DNA of 64,000 bases from Notamacropus eugenii (Eukaryota > Chordata > Mammalia > Diprotodontia > Macropodidae), in contig NC_092875.1 in assembly GCF_028372415.1 (NCBI RefSeq), positions 432,629,877 through 432,693,876 on the forward strand, in the 5' to 3' direction. Every line of letters starts with the position of its first letter. The stretch's first letter is position 1. The position numbers and the translations under genes are program-made. Below, one piece after another: positions 9,541 to 22,139 of this stretch. Under the pieces are notes generated by a model. That model saw only the letters and a program-made list of their open reading frames with translations, was not told the origin of the DNA and did not search any database.

Positions 9541-12000
9541 GTATTTTATTTTTCCCCAGTTACATGTCAAGAAAATTTTTAGCATTCATTTTTACAAGAT
9601 TGTGAGTTTCAAATTTTTCTCCCTTCCTCCCTTCCCCTCTCCTAAAAATAGTAGGCAATTTGATATAGTTTATATACATGCTATCATGTAAAAATATTTC
9701 TGTATTAGTCATAGTTGTGAAAGAAGAAATGGATCAAAAGGGAAAAAACCAGGAGAAAGAATGAAGTAAGTGCATTCAGAGTCTTTTTATCAGTTCTTTG
9801 TCTGGATATGGATAACTATAACATTCCTTGGAGTTTTTGTTTTGGAATCTCCTTCCTGAGGTAAAGGGTGGATTCTTTCAATGCCTATTTTGCCCTGTGG
9901 TTCCAGGACTTCAGGGAAGTTTTCCTTGATAATTTCTTGAAAGATTCTGTCCAGGTCCTTCTTTTGATTATGACTTTCAGGTAGTCCAAAGATTCTGATA
10001 TTGTCTCTCCTAGATCTATTTTCCAGGTTACATTTTCTTTCATTTTTTTCATTCTTTTGAATTTCTTTGATTGATTCTTGATGTCTCATGGAGTCATTAG
10101 CTTCCATTTGCCCAATTCTAACTTTTAAGGTGTTGTTTTCCTCAATTAGCTTTTGTCCTTTCTTTTCCATTTGACCAATTGTACTCTTTAAGGGGTTGTT
10201 TTCTTCAGTGGATTTTCGTATCTTCTTTTCCATTTGACCATTTCTACTTTTTAAGTAGTTTTCCAAGCTGATGACTCTTTTTTCATAATTCTCTTGCAAC
10301 ACTCTTTCTTTTCCCATTTTTTTCTTCAACCTCTCTTATATGATTTTTAGGCTCCCTTTTGATCTCTTCCATGAGTTCTTCCCGGGCTTGAGATTACTTT
10401 CTATTTTTCTTTGTGGTTTTTCCCATAGGTATTTTGACATTGTTGTCCTCTTCTGAGTTTGTGTTTTGGTCTTCCCTATTACCGTAACAACTTTCTATGG
10501 TCAGATTCTTTTTTGTTGTTTTTTGCTGATTCAGGGTGGGTGTGGGAGAGCTTTTTCCTTTCTTTTAAATTTGAGCTCCATACCTGGGATAGAACGGGCA
10601 CTGTCTCTGGTTTCTTATGCCAGTGGTTGCAGACCCTGGCTGTTTACTTGGTATTGCTTTGATATTGCCCTGAGGTCCCTGGAACCCTCGTATCTGGTGC
10701 TGTGCTGAAGGGTAGGATGGGGGGTAGCTGGTGCTTCTGGAAGCTCTAGGGGTCAGGCAGCTTACCTGGTGCTGAGCTGAGATCCTATTGGTGATATCTG
10801 GCATGTGCTGAGGCCCCACGGGGTGTTTCTGTGTTTGCCTGGGGCTACACTGAAGCATGTGGAGGTCTGGCCACTGGAGGAAGCCTGTTGACCTGGGGCT
10901 ACCTCTCATATGTTTGTTTAAATCCCTTAATTCCTATTTAAGACCTCTTCCAGAAATTCTAGTTAGACTTGTACCAAGCTGCAGTTTTTTTTGAGTTTTA
11001 GTATTTTGAGTCATTCCATTCTTCTGAGTTTGTGTCTTGAGTTTCCCTGTCACTATAGCAGTTTTTTTGTTGGGGGGAGGGTAGGATTCTTTTTTGTTTG
11101 CTCATTCTTGAAGCCTTTTCTTCACTTTGGACTTTATATAAGTTATCCTCTGGGCTGAGCTTCTGTCCTCTTAGGTGCTTCTGCTACTTTCTTGTAATTT
11201 TGAACTTTGTGTTATTCCAGGATCTCAGAGATAGCACAAGCTAGGGACCTGCAAGTCCCTAGTGCTCCCAAAGTGACATGACCTAGAGTGAAGTCTGTTC
11301 TTTCTGGCCTGAGCACTGGAAATTCCTGACTCAGATTTGAGTCTGTTGACTTGTCTCTGGTTAGGAGTTTCAGTAGATTGTTGCTGGACTCATCCACTAT
11401 TCACCTGTTGGAAGGCTCTATGGGTCCCCTTGGGTTTGAGGTTCTTGCTGTGGTTATTCCATTGCAGGCTCCAACCTAGAACTCAGTCCCAGCTCTGCTC
11501 CTGGGATCAGAATTACACAGTTTCCTTTTGCTTCTGAACTTGTTCCTTGTTCGGTACCTAACTCATGTCCCTAATTGGGACCATTTCTCTCTGACTCCCA
11601 TAGCGGTGCAAGCTTCCTCCTTAGTCCAGTCTAGATCTCTAACTCCAAATTAGGTAGTGACAGACAGGGCTGGCAGATGGTACCAAGTGCTATACCCTGT
11701 GCTAGTTTAGGGTTTTTCCTGGGACTTCTAGTCCCAGTATTTCTTGCCCTTGTTCCAGTTCTTGGCCCTCTTTCATTCCCTAGTCACACCCCATCTCCAT
11801 TGTTCACAGACCTCTCTCTCTTTTTCCCTAAGCCAACCTGATCTGGAAAATGACTCACTGTGGTTTTCCCCCACCGTGAATTTCCCAATCAGAATATGAT
11901 TTGGTGCATTTTCTAGATTCTTATGTAGGAGATATGGTAGGGAAACTGGGCTATCCTTCTTCCTTTTCCTCTGCCACCTTGACTTCCTCTGAGAATATTT
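9541..12000 (-). mobile_element. LINE of the L1 clade lacking ORF2 (half-L1-like)
   Basis: Read on the minus strand: a 5' UTR-like region (about 10440-12000) with repeated tcttctgagtttgtgt-type motifs (near 10450 and 11020), a diverged ORF1 start, an ORF1 body (see 9828-10329), then directly an L1 3' UTR ending in a short A-rich tail at about 9541. There is no room for ORF2 (about 3.8 kb in a full L1). The junction between ORF1 and 3' UTR falls near 9815-9840 and removes the end of ORF1, so this may be an internally deleted L1 rather than a true HAL1. No clear target-site duplication was found. Confidence 0.65.
9828..10329 (-). pseudogene. L1 ORF1p fragment (coiled coil plus RRM)
   Basis: An open frame of about 165 L1-derived residues. 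The N-terminal two thirds is a coiled coil with repeated GQMEKK/ EENNxLK heptads (about residues 25-115). It is followed by the L1 ORF1p RRM signature ENRSRRDNIRIFGLPES, then EIIKENFPEVLEP. The C-terminal domain is missing and the frame runs into 3' UTR sequence. The upstream N-terminus is out of frame. LINE ORF1 proteins trimerise and coat the element RNA; this copy is not expected to work. Confidence 0.85.
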
Positions 12001-12119
12001 CATAAAGAAATATTCCAGTTACAAAGGCCAGAATTAATTAGATTCCATATCACTCAGGCAATTACACCTAGGGTGGCTTCAGTATTAAGATGTACAGAAA
12101 GAGACAGTCTTCTCCCCCC

Positions 12120-12760
12120 CCCCCCCATTTTAATTTTTTTTTTTAAAGCAAAGAGACTAAATTTTCTTTTTGTTCCAAATTTTCTACCTCCTCAGCCATG
12201 AAGAAATAAGAAAAATGAAATTCATCGAGAAACAAGAAAAATGAAACACGTTAAAAAAAAAATCTCTGCATTAGCCATTTTTAAAAAATTCGGGAAAAAG
12301 AAAGGAGGAAAAATATATGTTTGTCTACATGTTGAGTCCATTAGTTTTCTATCTGGAGGTGGATAGCATGTTTCATCATGAGTTCTTTGGAATTGTGACA
12401 GGTCATTGTGTTGATCAGATTTACTAAGGCTTTCAAAGTTGATTATTTTTACAATATTGCTAATGTTGTCTAGATTGTTCTCCTACTTCATTTTCCTACT
12501 TCTGCTTGCTTCACTATGCATCAGCACATATAAGTCTACCCAGGTTTTTCTGAATCCAACTGCTTCATCATTTCTTACAGTACAATAGCGTTCTATTACA
12601 TTCACATACCAAGACTAGTCTAGCCAAAACTCAGTTGTTGGGCATTCCCTCACTTCCCTCAGTCCCCTCAAAGTTTCAAATTCTTTGCTACCATAAAATG
12701 AGTTGCTATAAATGTTTTTTTTTATATGAATCCCTTTCCTTTTTCTTTGATCTAAAATAA
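12120..12760 (-). repeat. L1 3' UTR/3' end fragment
   Basis: Starts with a C-run and T-run (antisense poly-A; 12114-12145). It then shows landmarks of marsupial L1 3' ends in antisense: gatagcatgtttcatcatg, tttggaattgtgacagg, atcatttcttacagtac, and ctataaatg near 12710. Truncated toward its 5' side. Confidence 0.75.
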
Positions 12761-14215
12761 AAATAATTATCCCTTGCACATCACAACTTTCCCCATCGTG
12801 GTTTCAATATATTGAGGGATGGTATCAGAAATTAAATGGGAATTTGGAGGAGTTTTGTGGAAGCCACAGACAACATACAAAGGTCAGCAGATGACAGAGA
12901 AAAAAAGTTCAGAAACTCAGAAATGCACAAAATATATGTATAGTATTGCATAATATCAACATATTTTATTTTTTAATACTATAATAATTCAGCATTCTCT
13001 GGTACAGAGGGAGGGCCAAAAAATTTTACATGAATTTTCTAGATCACTCAGGTGCTATGCCCCTAGCCCCCACCTTCTACTCCCCATCCCACTATATAGA
13101 AGGGATGATTGTAATCTTATAAGAAATTCAAGGCATAAAGGGTTTTGCCTCAAAGCAATACTCTTGAAAAAGACAGTTTTCCTTTATTTGTAAGCTTACA
13201 GAGGGTGACTAAAAATTCTCATGTGAATCAGAATTTCACTAGGCAGTAAAAAAACTGAAGCAATTTCATAGTTACTGGAGTGGAGGAAACAGATACTCCT
13301 TCTCTACTCCTTCACTGTATTTACAAAGTGAGGGTCTTTTTGAGAGCCAGAAGAAAATAAAGATATCCTAGAACCTCAGTTTTCATTTTAATTTTTTCAC
13401 AATTATCTTAAAAACCAGGTTTCTGATACTAAAGCTCAACAATCTAGTCTACAATTACAGTCTAGTATTTCTCATCAGGAATCAATTCTCTCTGGTGGCA
13501 AGATCGGCCTGGAGAATAGAGGTCAATTTATCAACCAGGAGGGAGTCTTCTTGCAGTTTCAATATAAAATAGCTTTGCAGAGCCAAGCTGAGAGATAAAT
13601 AAGTCTTCCTGTGGAAATCTTATAAGAAATGTATAGTTTTCATCCCTGCCAATGTTCTTCCTACTTTCAGCCTCTTAATTTAAGCTTTGTTACAAAGGGC
13701 AGATCTGAGGGTTCACTAATAGCTTTATAATAGCAAGCACCACTTCTAACAAGAGAGTTTTGACTTCATTCTGTGGCAAGTTTAATGAAAAACTTGTTTC
13801 CTCTGAATTATAGAACCTCTGCCAAAGTCCTGATAAGAAGCTGTACTAGGTCTGTAGGCCAGTCCTGATCAGGCCAATTTAGTTTGTCAGCTTTAGAATT
13901 GTAATGAAAAACACTCATAAAACATCTGACAGTTAACAAAAGTGGACTTATTTAGCCACAGTAGAAAAAGAATATTCAGCAAAAATCCTGCCATTTAGTT
14001 GAGTATAGCAATTCCTGGCTTTTGTGCTTAGACCACCAGGAATCTAGAGCCTTGATCCCCTGAGCCAACTAAGGCTCATAGATAGCTTCAATATTTTTTA
14101 AGGAAAAACTACCCTATCCTACAAAGCAGAGATTGCTCCTATCACAAAAGGACCACAAAATGGATTGGAATCCTAAGATGACCCCTAAGATGAGTGGGTT
14201 ATTTTTCTAGAAAAA
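12761..14215. other. Intergenic, nothing recognised
   Basis: No open frame of note, no tandem structure and no repeat family I can name. A few sub-stretches (13470-13990) look unique and would be the place to look for conserved non-coding sequence. Confidence 0.35.
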
Positions 14216-14219
14216 TTGA

Positions 14220-14700
14220 TAAAGTGGAGGCAACTTTTTCAAGAAATTTATTTCCACTGGGGAGGAGAGAAGTAGGATAATCTTAAGGAAAGTCTTTTCT
14301 CAGGATTGGGTAGAGTAGATCTGAACATCTTGAAAATGGATGAGGAGACAGACTTGCATGAAATAATTTGAGTGAAATGAGTAGAATCAAGAGAACATTG
14401 TATACAGTAACAGCAATATTGTTCTAAGAACAATTTTGAACCATTAAGTCATTTTCAGTATTATAAATACTCAAATCAATTACAAAGGGCCTATGAAGGA
14501 AGATGCTATCCACATCCAAAAAAAGAACTAATAGAAGTATGTATAGCATTGTTGTACATACATACACACACACTCCTGTACATTTTTGTGTCTAATATTA
14601 GCCTTTTCTAGGGCAAGTGGGGAGGGGGGAGAAAAAAAGTATATAGCAGGAAACAAAACCTAAAAGGAAGCACAGAAAAGCAGGGTAGCTTTGAAAATGA
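14220..14700 (+). repeat. L1 3' end fragment
   Basis: Sense-strand L1 3' landmarks: gagtagaatcaagagaac, attgtatacagtaacagc, atgctatccacatccaaaa, agaactaatagaagtatg, then gggagaaaaaaag. Diverged, 5'-truncated. Confidence 0.7.
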
Positions 14701-15254
14701 CATATAGTGTTTATTGCATAATTTTCCAAAAAAAAAAGTAAACAGTGTGAAATGGAGGAAAAGAAAGAAAGAAAGTAGATGAGGAGCTAAAGAGAAAGAT
14801 CAGATCCAGGAAAGAGAAAAAAGATAATTCCTAGAGCAAGGTCTTAGAAGTGGCTGAAGGATACATTAATACTGTCTTTCTGTGTTTGTAAGGGAATTTT
14901 CTCTTTAAATAAAAAGGAGACTTGCTTAGCTATGGTGAACAGGTTAATAGCCACTCGAGGCTTTTTTGTTCAGTACTTTATATATTGGAATATCTTGAAT
15001 CTTTAAGATGAGCCAATAGGGAATTGTAGGGGTAGAGGTGGGGGGTGGGGGGAGCTAAAATGGTCCCTACCACATAGAAGTATGAAAACAAATATAGAAT
15101 AATATTATCAAGACATAGAACACTTCTTACTTTGAGGCAAGAGGAAAGGAGGAATTAAGAAGTCCTGCTTTCTATCTGTTATCATTGTCCAATTTACCCC
15201 AACCAGTGTGAGATTTATTCTTTGTCTTGCCCCCCAAACAGCTTTTAAAAACAG
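14701..15254. other. Intergenic, nothing recognised
   Basis: Purine-rich start (aagaaagaaagaaag near 14761) and a G-rich run near 15040. No gene or named repeat seen. Confidence 0.35.
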
Positions 15255-16368
15255 ATTTTCTTAGCTAGGAAACAATTTTTACAGTCAGTGTTTCTGATAA
15301 AGACCTCGTTTCTCAAATATGTAGAGAACTGAGTCAAATTTATAACAATACAATCTTTCTTCAATTGATAAATGGTCAAAGGATATGAACAGACAGCTTT
15401 CAGATGAAGAAATTAAAGATATAGTCATATAAAAAAGATATCTTACAGTCATGTGAAAAAAATTGAAATCACTATTGATTAAATAAATGCAAATTAAAAC
15501 AGCTCTGAGGTACCACCTCCCACCTATCAAATTAGCTAATATGACAGAAAAGGAAAATCATAAAAATTGAAGAAGATGTGGGGAAATTGGGACACTAATG
15601 CATTGTTGGTGGAATTGTGAACTAATCCGACCATTCTAGAGAGCAATTTGGAATCATGCCAAAAGGGTTATGAAACTGTGCGTATCCTGTGATCCAGCAA
15701 TACCACTACTAGGTCTGTTTCTCAAAGAAATCATGAAAAATAAAAAAGGACCCACATATACAAAAATATGTAAAGCAGCTCTTTTTGTGATGGTAAAGAA
15801 TTAGAAATTGAGGGAATATCTATCAATTGGGGAATGGCTAAATAAATTGTGATATATGAATGTAATGGAATACTGTCGTTCTATAAGAAATGATGAGCAG
15901 GCAGATTTTAGAAAAACGTGGAAAGATTTACAACATGCTGAGTAAAGTGAGCAGAACTGAGAGAACATTGTATACCGTAACATTGTACAATGATCAAGTA
16001 TGATAGACTCACCACTTCTCAACAGTGCAATGATCCAGGATAGTTCCAAAAGGCTCATGAAAAATACTACCCTCAATCCAGAGGAAGAGCTGAATGCAGA
16101 TCAAAGCAGACTTTTTTCACTTTTTTTGTTTTTTTCTTTTCTTTCTCATTTTGTTTTCCCATTTTGTTATGATTCTTCTTTCACAACATAACTAATGTGA
16201 AAACATGTTTAATGTGATTACACATGTATAACCTATAGCAAATTACTTGTGGTCATGGTAAGGCTGAAGGGGAGGGAAGGAAAAAATTTGGAACTCAAAA
16301 TCTTACCAAAAAATGAGTGTTGAAAATCATCTTAACATGTAATCAGAAAAAACTACTATTAAAAAAAA
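15255..16368 (+). repeat. L1 3' end (ORF2 tail and 3' UTR)
   Basis: Sense L1: tgataaatggtcaaagg, atatgaacagacagc, taccacctcccacctatc, gggacactaatgcattg, tggtggaattgtgaac, gcaataccactactagg, ggggaatggctaaata, and a poly-A end near 16360-16368. This is the best preserved L1 3' end in the window. 5'-truncated at about 15255. Confidence 0.9.
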
Positions 16369-16548
16369 GTCTTTCTTATCTTTTAAACCATTCAAAAGTC
16401 TGGTTAATTTTGAATATTAGCTTTCATAATCTTTTTCTTATAAGATTTTTCCTTTCCTTTATATTTATTTTCAGTTATGTTGTTTTCATCTTTTATATAT
16501 GTTCTTTAAAAATCCACGAATAGTAGAGTTCTTCTTGTAATTGCTTAT

Positions 16549-16550
<2 letters not shown>

Positions 16551-16614
<64 letters not shown>
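16551..16614. repeat. (CT)32 microsatellite
   Basis: Sixty-four bases of uninterrupted CT, a mirror-symmetric polypyrimidine tract able in principle to form triplex (H) DNA. Confidence 0.97.
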
Positions 16615-16617
<3 letters not shown>

Positions 16618-17389
16618 CCACATTGGAATCATTTGCCTTTCTTGTAAGACTTGAACCAACTTACCTTTTCCAGTCCCAGGTCATACCATTTCTCTATACT
16701 TTCTGATATCTCTTCTCCCAAAATTTAAGGTAGAGATTGTGCCTGTTGTTCCTCTCCTTATCTATTATGAATTATAAAATAACATAATCACTTTCTCTGA
16801 AGTTCCTATTGTATCCACTTAACAGTCAGCTCCTCCCATTTTATCAGATTCCTTCATCACTTTACCTTCTGAAAGATAAAATTATCAGAAAGTCACGGGC
16901 AAGAATATATGAGATGCTCTGATTTTTTTTCTTTTTTAGAAAAAGTCCTCCAGCATATGTCTGGATAGCTAAAATCTCTTGTCTCTGCTATATCCTGCTT
17001 CAGTATCAGGTTTGTGATTTGCATAAGGAACTCATTATCCATTTCCTCCATCTGGCAGGGCTGGTCTATAGTGTGTGCCCACCATGAACTCATTCCTGTT
17101 TCTCCCTACTTTGATCCTCACTCAAATGTTCTCATGCTGATGCCAGATTTATTTAGGCATAGATATGAACATATTCATTTCCTTAAAATCCTTCAACCAT
17201 TTTCCATCACATATCAAGTTGTCATTAAATGTAACTGGGTTTCACTTTCCTCATCAAGAAGATAATAACTAGATAATCTCCAAGTTCTGTTATGACCCTA
17301 AATCAGTCCTATAATTCTAAAGTGAAGGATGTGAGCTAGATGATAATGTGTTTAGGAATTTGATTAATAGATCAAGGTCAGCCTAGAAG
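16615..17389. other. Intergenic with a MIR remnant
   Basis: Nothing recognised up to about 17215, then a MIR tail (about 17220-17330: tttcactttcctcatc then aagttctgttatgacc). Confidence 0.4.
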
Positions 17390-17710
17390 GAGGTTTGTGT
17401 GTGACTCTATCCTCTTGGTCATTTGTATGAATAACTTGAATAAAGATATAAATAGCATTCTTATGAAATACTTACATAACAGGAAACTGGGACAGACATG
17501 CTGGATGTCAGAACTGAGATTCCCAAAGACTTTGATAGGCTAAAGTAATGAACCACATCTAATAAGATGAAAACGAAAAGGGACAAACATAAGGTCTTGC
17601 ACTTAGAATTTTTGTTCATGTGGGGATTTTAATAAACTGCGATCTTAATATGAGTTGAGAAGGCTATGTGGCATCCAAAACACCTAAATTATCTTAGTGT
17701 TTGTAAGGTT
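17390..17710 (+). repeat. CR1/L3 LINE ORF2 3' fragment
   Basis: Landmarks of the CR1/L3 reverse transcriptase end: taacttgaataaagatat, ggaaactgggacagac, tctaataagatgaaaac, gggacaaacataaggtc, cttgcacttagaattt, then ctatgtggcatccaaaa. Confidence 0.65.
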
Positions 17711-18234
17711 ATCTTCTTGAATTTGTGCTTTTTAAAAATATATCCCAAGAGTCTCATGAAATTGGGATATTTTAGCTTTGACAACAAAGTGTTGGCAGAT
17801 TATACTCAATAACCTACACTCATAAGTCTTTCTTTAAAAAATTTGAGAATTTACAGGAATATAAATTTAATAAGTATAAAACAAATTATGTATTGATTAT
17901 AAATTGGGGCAATTTTAGTTGCACAATTATAAAAATGATTCATTGACATGAGGATTAGTTCAATCAGATAATTGTGAATTTGGTTTTTATAATTGCTTTA
18001 CTTTTTAAAAATTACTATTTTCTTTTAATATTACTTTCATTTCTAAATATCTCTCTCCTCATCTATCACCACTGGATTAAAGAATAAAAGGGTAGGAGGA
18101 AAAAAAGCATCAGAAAAGCTACCCAACATATCAGCTGAGTCTGACAGTTTATTCAGTATCATACAACCATAATCTAATACCTCTGGGAGGAAGATACATT
18201 TTCTCATTTCACCTCTGAGACCACACTGCTAAAA

Positions 18235-18470
18235 AATAAAATAAAATTCATTATTTCTACCTTCACCACATTCCTTATGCGTGTCCTCTTCACTCAGCCA
18301 CCAACGATACTAGTTCAGGACCTCAATCATCTCTTCCCAGGACTATTTCAATAGCCTTCTCCTTGGTCTTCCTGTCTTGGGTTCTTCCCCATTCCAAATC
18401 TGTCCTTCATTCATCGGCGAAGACGTTTTTTCTAAAGTCTGAACCTGCAGTAATTACTTCCAGAGGAGTC
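18235..18470 (+). repeat. L2 LINE fragment
   Basis: Sense L2: cactcagccaccaacg, gacctcaatcatctcttcc, caggactatttcaatagcc, ccttggtcttcctgtc, then tccattcatc-type sequence and tctaaagtctgaacc. The 17711-18234 and 18471-18833 flanks hold nothing I can name. Confidence 0.7.
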
Positions 18471-18833
18471 CTAATGCTCCCTTGGGGTGAAGATGGTAGA
18501 AAGAGAAAGCTCTAGAGTTTGGGAATTGTGGTGTATGGGATATTTAGGGAGGACTAGCACCTCTGGTGTGAGGGTTTGGTGAGACCACCCTCATCCATGT
18601 TTAGTGTCCAACTATGGCTCCAAAAAGCTGACCAAATAGGGGCCCTGACATCAAATACTCACTATGTGAGTGATAGAAGGGAACTATATGCAAGAGAAGT
18701 TGTGGAGAAAGAAACAAGATTTGTAAACTGGTTTTGTGAATAAGTGAGAGTTAACCTGAGTGACTGGAAGGGTGGTGGTGCTTTCAACATAATTAGAGAA
18801 GTTTCAAAGATAGGGTAGGTGAGGAGATTTTGT

Positions 18834-19068
18834 TCGGTGTTTTTCAGCCATATCTGATTCTTTGTGATCCCATTTGCAGATTTCTTGTCAAAGATACTAA
18901 AGTGGTTTTCCATTTTCTTCTCTAGCTCCTTTTTATGGATGAGGAAACTGAGGTACACAGGGAGAAGTGATTTGCCCAGGGTCACATGACTAATAAGTGT
19001 CTGAGGCCAGATTTGAACTCACAAAGTTGAGTCTTCCTGACACCAAGCTACCGTGCCACGTAGCTAGA
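18834..19068 (-). repeat. MAR1-type tRNA/RTE SINE
   Basis: Antisense copy: RTE tail (gttcggtgtttttcagcc), ctttgtgatcccatttg, gatgaggaaactgaggtac, gcccagggtcacatgac, ending in the reversed head (accgtgccacgtagctag) followed by a 10-A run. Confidence 0.85.
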
Positions 19069-19129
19069 TTAAAAAAAAAAATTCATTTTCAACATTTAGC
19101 GTTTGAGCTGCTTATTGTAAATTCAGTTT

Positions 19130-19700
19130 GAAATATTCAATATGTGGCTCATGGTGAAGCCTTGGAGCTCAGGAGAGCTGTAGGATTGAATATGTAGATC
19201 TGGGAGTAATCTGCATAGAGACGGTCCCATGGGAAATGAATATAGAGAGAAAAGGGAATAGGGCCCAGGACATAACCTTGGAATACACCCACAGTCAAAG
19301 GGTATGGCATGAATGATCAGTCAGTAAAGGAGACAGAGAAGAACCATAAATGAACAGTGTTGCAAAAACCCAGAGAGGAAAGTGTATGGAGGAAAAGAGA
19401 GTCATAAATGCAGTAAATGCTATAGACAGGATAAGAAGGATGAAGACTGAGAAGAAGCCACTAGATTTGGCAATTAAGCTATCATTGGTAATTTTGGAGA
19501 GAGAAGTTTCAGTTGAGTGATGGCAAAATCCAGATTGCAGAAGGTTTAGAAGAGAATAAAGTAGAGAGGAATTATAGGTCTCAATGTGGACAGCCTTTTC
19601 CTTTTCAAGGAACTGTCTGAGGAGATCTCAACTGAGAGCTGGAGGAGGTAGTACTATCAAAGCTTAAGGATAAAAAAGGTTTGGAAAACCTGTTGTAAAG
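19130..19700 (-). repeat. L2 LINE fragment (antisense)
   Basis: Antisense L2 3' region: gggagtaatctgcatagag, gggcccaggacataacc, ttggaatacacccacag, aggatgaagactgagaag, ccactagatttggcaatt, and ttcagttgagtgatggc. Confidence 0.65.
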
Positions 19701-19734
19701 AATGAGATAGAGAATCAATTAGGTCTGGGGAAAC

Positions 19735-20060
19735 TGTATGAATGGTTGCAAAATGAAGTGGGCAAACCAGGAGAACAATTTATACAGTAAAAACATTTTG
19801 AGGAGAAACAACTTGGAAAAACTTCAGCACTCTGATCAATGTAATGGCCAGACACAATCCCAGAGGACCAATGATGAAGCACGATTTCTACCTCCTAATG
19901 GAAAGATGATGGATTCATGATGATAAACGAGTCATGTATTCTTGGATATGGACAGTGTGGGATTTTTTTTTCTTGAGTATGCATATTTGTTTAAAGAATC
20001 CCTATCCTGGGTGGGAATGGAGGTGGGACATGGATGAGAAGAGAAGAGAAGAGAAAATGA
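19735..20060 (+). repeat. L1-related 3' fragment
   Basis: Sense landmarks of a marsupial LINE 3' end: gtgggcaaaccaggagaac, aatttatacagtaaaaac, ccagaggaccaatgatgaag, and ggacagtgtgggattt. Family assignment is by resemblance only. Confidence 0.5.
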
Positions 20061-20292
20061 GTGCTTGCTGATTGAAACAAAGAAGATTTAAAGATTCAAA
20101 GAGAGAATCAATTAGGAACAAAAGGAGCGCTTTGCTGCAGTGAGGGATTAGATTGAGATTAGTTAGCTACTATTTGAGATTTGATCCTATAAATTTTCTG
20201 TGGACCAGTAAGCACAATTGTGTGGCATCCTCTGCCTCCTCTCAGAAGTGTATTAGTAAGACTAGAGGAGGCAGTTGATGAAAAAAATTCAG

Positions 20293-20355
20293 GGTTGGGG
20301 TCTGGCAAGATATGAGTGGCAGAGGGGTTGGGGTTTGGCAAGATATGAGTGGCAG
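20293..20355 (+). repeat. 33-bp tandem duplication
   Basis: Two copies of ggttggggtctggcaaga followed by tatgagtggcag, period 33, nearly identical (one C/T change). Confidence 0.85.
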
Positions 20356-20394
20356 GGGCCACTGTATGGTTGAACTGATTTAACAGGAGTTGAG

Positions 20395-20760
20395 ATTGCT
20401 ATTGGTTCATCATTTCTTACAGCTCAATAATGCTATTTTCCACTTATGTATTTTTTGTTCAGTCATTCCCTAATTGAAAAGCACACACTTTGTTTACAAT
20501 TCTTTGCTACAATAAAAATTGCTGCTATAAATGTTTTTGCATATATGGATCTTTTCTGTCTTTGACCTCTTGAGAGTATGATACTTTGCAGTTCTACATA
20601 TTACTGTCAAACAGTATGCACAATTAGTTTCCAGAATGCTTAAATCAGTTCATAGCTCCACTGACAATGCATTAGTAGGCTTACCTTAACATCCTCCCTC
20701 CAATAACTGCATTTTCAGTTTTTGCCATCTTTGCCAATCTGACAATCATCTACCATAATA
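20395..20760 (-). repeat. L1 3' UTR fragment
   Basis: Antisense: catcatttcttacagctc, tcagtcattccctaattg, aattgctgctataaatg, cactgacaatgcattag, then atctttgccaatctgac. Confidence 0.8.
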
Positions 20761-21689
20761 GCATCAGTTATAACCTCAAGGCAGTATCTTAGGGCCATGA
20801 CATCAGGAAAATGATGACATGACTTGCACTTGGCTTTGGGCCTAGGAAGAGTTGCTGCAGGGGCAAAGGGGTTGGGGCATTCTACGACTTTACAAGGTAA
20901 GTTGTTTTGCATAACTACTGATAAAGTCTGAGGTGAAAACTTGGAAATTTGGGAGGAGAGAATTTGGAACATTTACAAGACAATCCAAGGCTGAGAATGA
21001 TAATATCTGATCAACCTCAGGCAATTCATGGGTCTAGGAATGAAAAAGAAAATTTTAAAATCCTAATAATTTGAGCTTTTCAAATACGGAATGAGTTGCC
21101 TCTGGAATTAGTGGGTTCCTGCTCTTGAGTAGCCTTCTAACAGATGCTGAATGACTATTTATTGGAATTGTAATAGAATTTGACTGTAGGACTGAAAAGT
21201 TTCTGAAACTGATTCCCTGAACCTTCAGGAAATTACCTTTTTCTGTGGCGTGTGTTCACTCTGCAGCGTCTGTAAGATTCTTAAAGGGAAAAGGGGGGTA
21301 GGTCGAGGGAACTAGTGGAGAAAGGGAAAGGTGGTGCCCTCACTCAAGATGGCACCATTGGCTTCATTTGCCCTTTCTTAATGGCCAATAAAAGTTATGG
21401 TTTTGAGGACAGTACACACTACGTTGACCAATTAGGCCTTGCATGATGCAATAAGGGTGACTCTGGGAGGGTTGCAGCAAAGTAGCGGAGAAGTGGTGCA
21501 GAAACGGCTGTCACTAGAAGTGATCAGCAGAGGTGATCAGGATGGTGTTAGGTAAGTTTGAGTGGAAGGGGGGGATGGTAATAATTCCTGTTCTTTCATG
21601 CGTTCATTCATTCAGCATTTATTTGGCAGCAGTTGTGTGCAAGGGTCGGTTAGCTGTATAAAGATAAATGGATCCTATAGTCCCTTAAG
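20761..21689. other. Intergenic, upstream of NARS1
   Basis: No gene. Short L2/MIR-like words (ttcattcattcagcattt near 21603) but nothing I can delimit. The 21230-21560 stretch becomes GC-richer with several CpGs. Confidence 0.35.
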
Positions 21690-21905
21690 GACCATAATAA
21701 ATACCATTGTAATAGGACTTTTAAGATTCTTAAAGCACGTAGCATGTACTATCTAGCGGGATCTACACCTGTGGGGCCCTGTGAGATAAGTGCCATTATT
21801 ATTCTAGTTGTATAGACAAGGGAAACTGAGGTTTTTAAGTGACTTGCCCAAGGTCATTTAGTAACGCGTCAGTGGAAGGTGTTGAGCCCTCATCTTTCCA
21901 GCTCC
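21690..21905 (-). repeat. MIR/THER1-type SINE (antisense)
   Basis: The + strand reads cctgtgagataagtgcc, attattattctagttg, acaagggaaactgagg, aagtgacttgcccaagg, then tcatctttccagctcc, the reverse complement of a MIR. Confidence 0.75.
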
Positions 21906-22139
21906 CGGGGATATGTCCACATAAAGTACACAGGAAAGGAGGACGTAGTAAATGCCGCAAAATTGTCACCTGCTAAATGCTGGGGAAAGTGAGGACGTAT
22001 TCCCGCCCCCTTCCCTTAAAGGGTGTAGGTACGGGACCAGGAGAAGAAAGCTGAGCCAGTCCAGGAGGAGGTGGGGTTGCTATGACGCAGCACGGGTACA
22101 TTCCTCGCCCCACCCCCAGTTCTCAGCGCGGTGCTTTGG

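Noticed and set aside
16551-16614. (CT)32 tract as a regulatory element
   Set aside because: Triplex potential is generic; it is 6.6 kb from the nearest promoter and nothing else supports a role.
20159-20362. Small antisense frame with a repeated ATHILP-NPNP motif
   Set aside because: Produced by the 33-bp tandem duplication at 20293-20355; no gene context.
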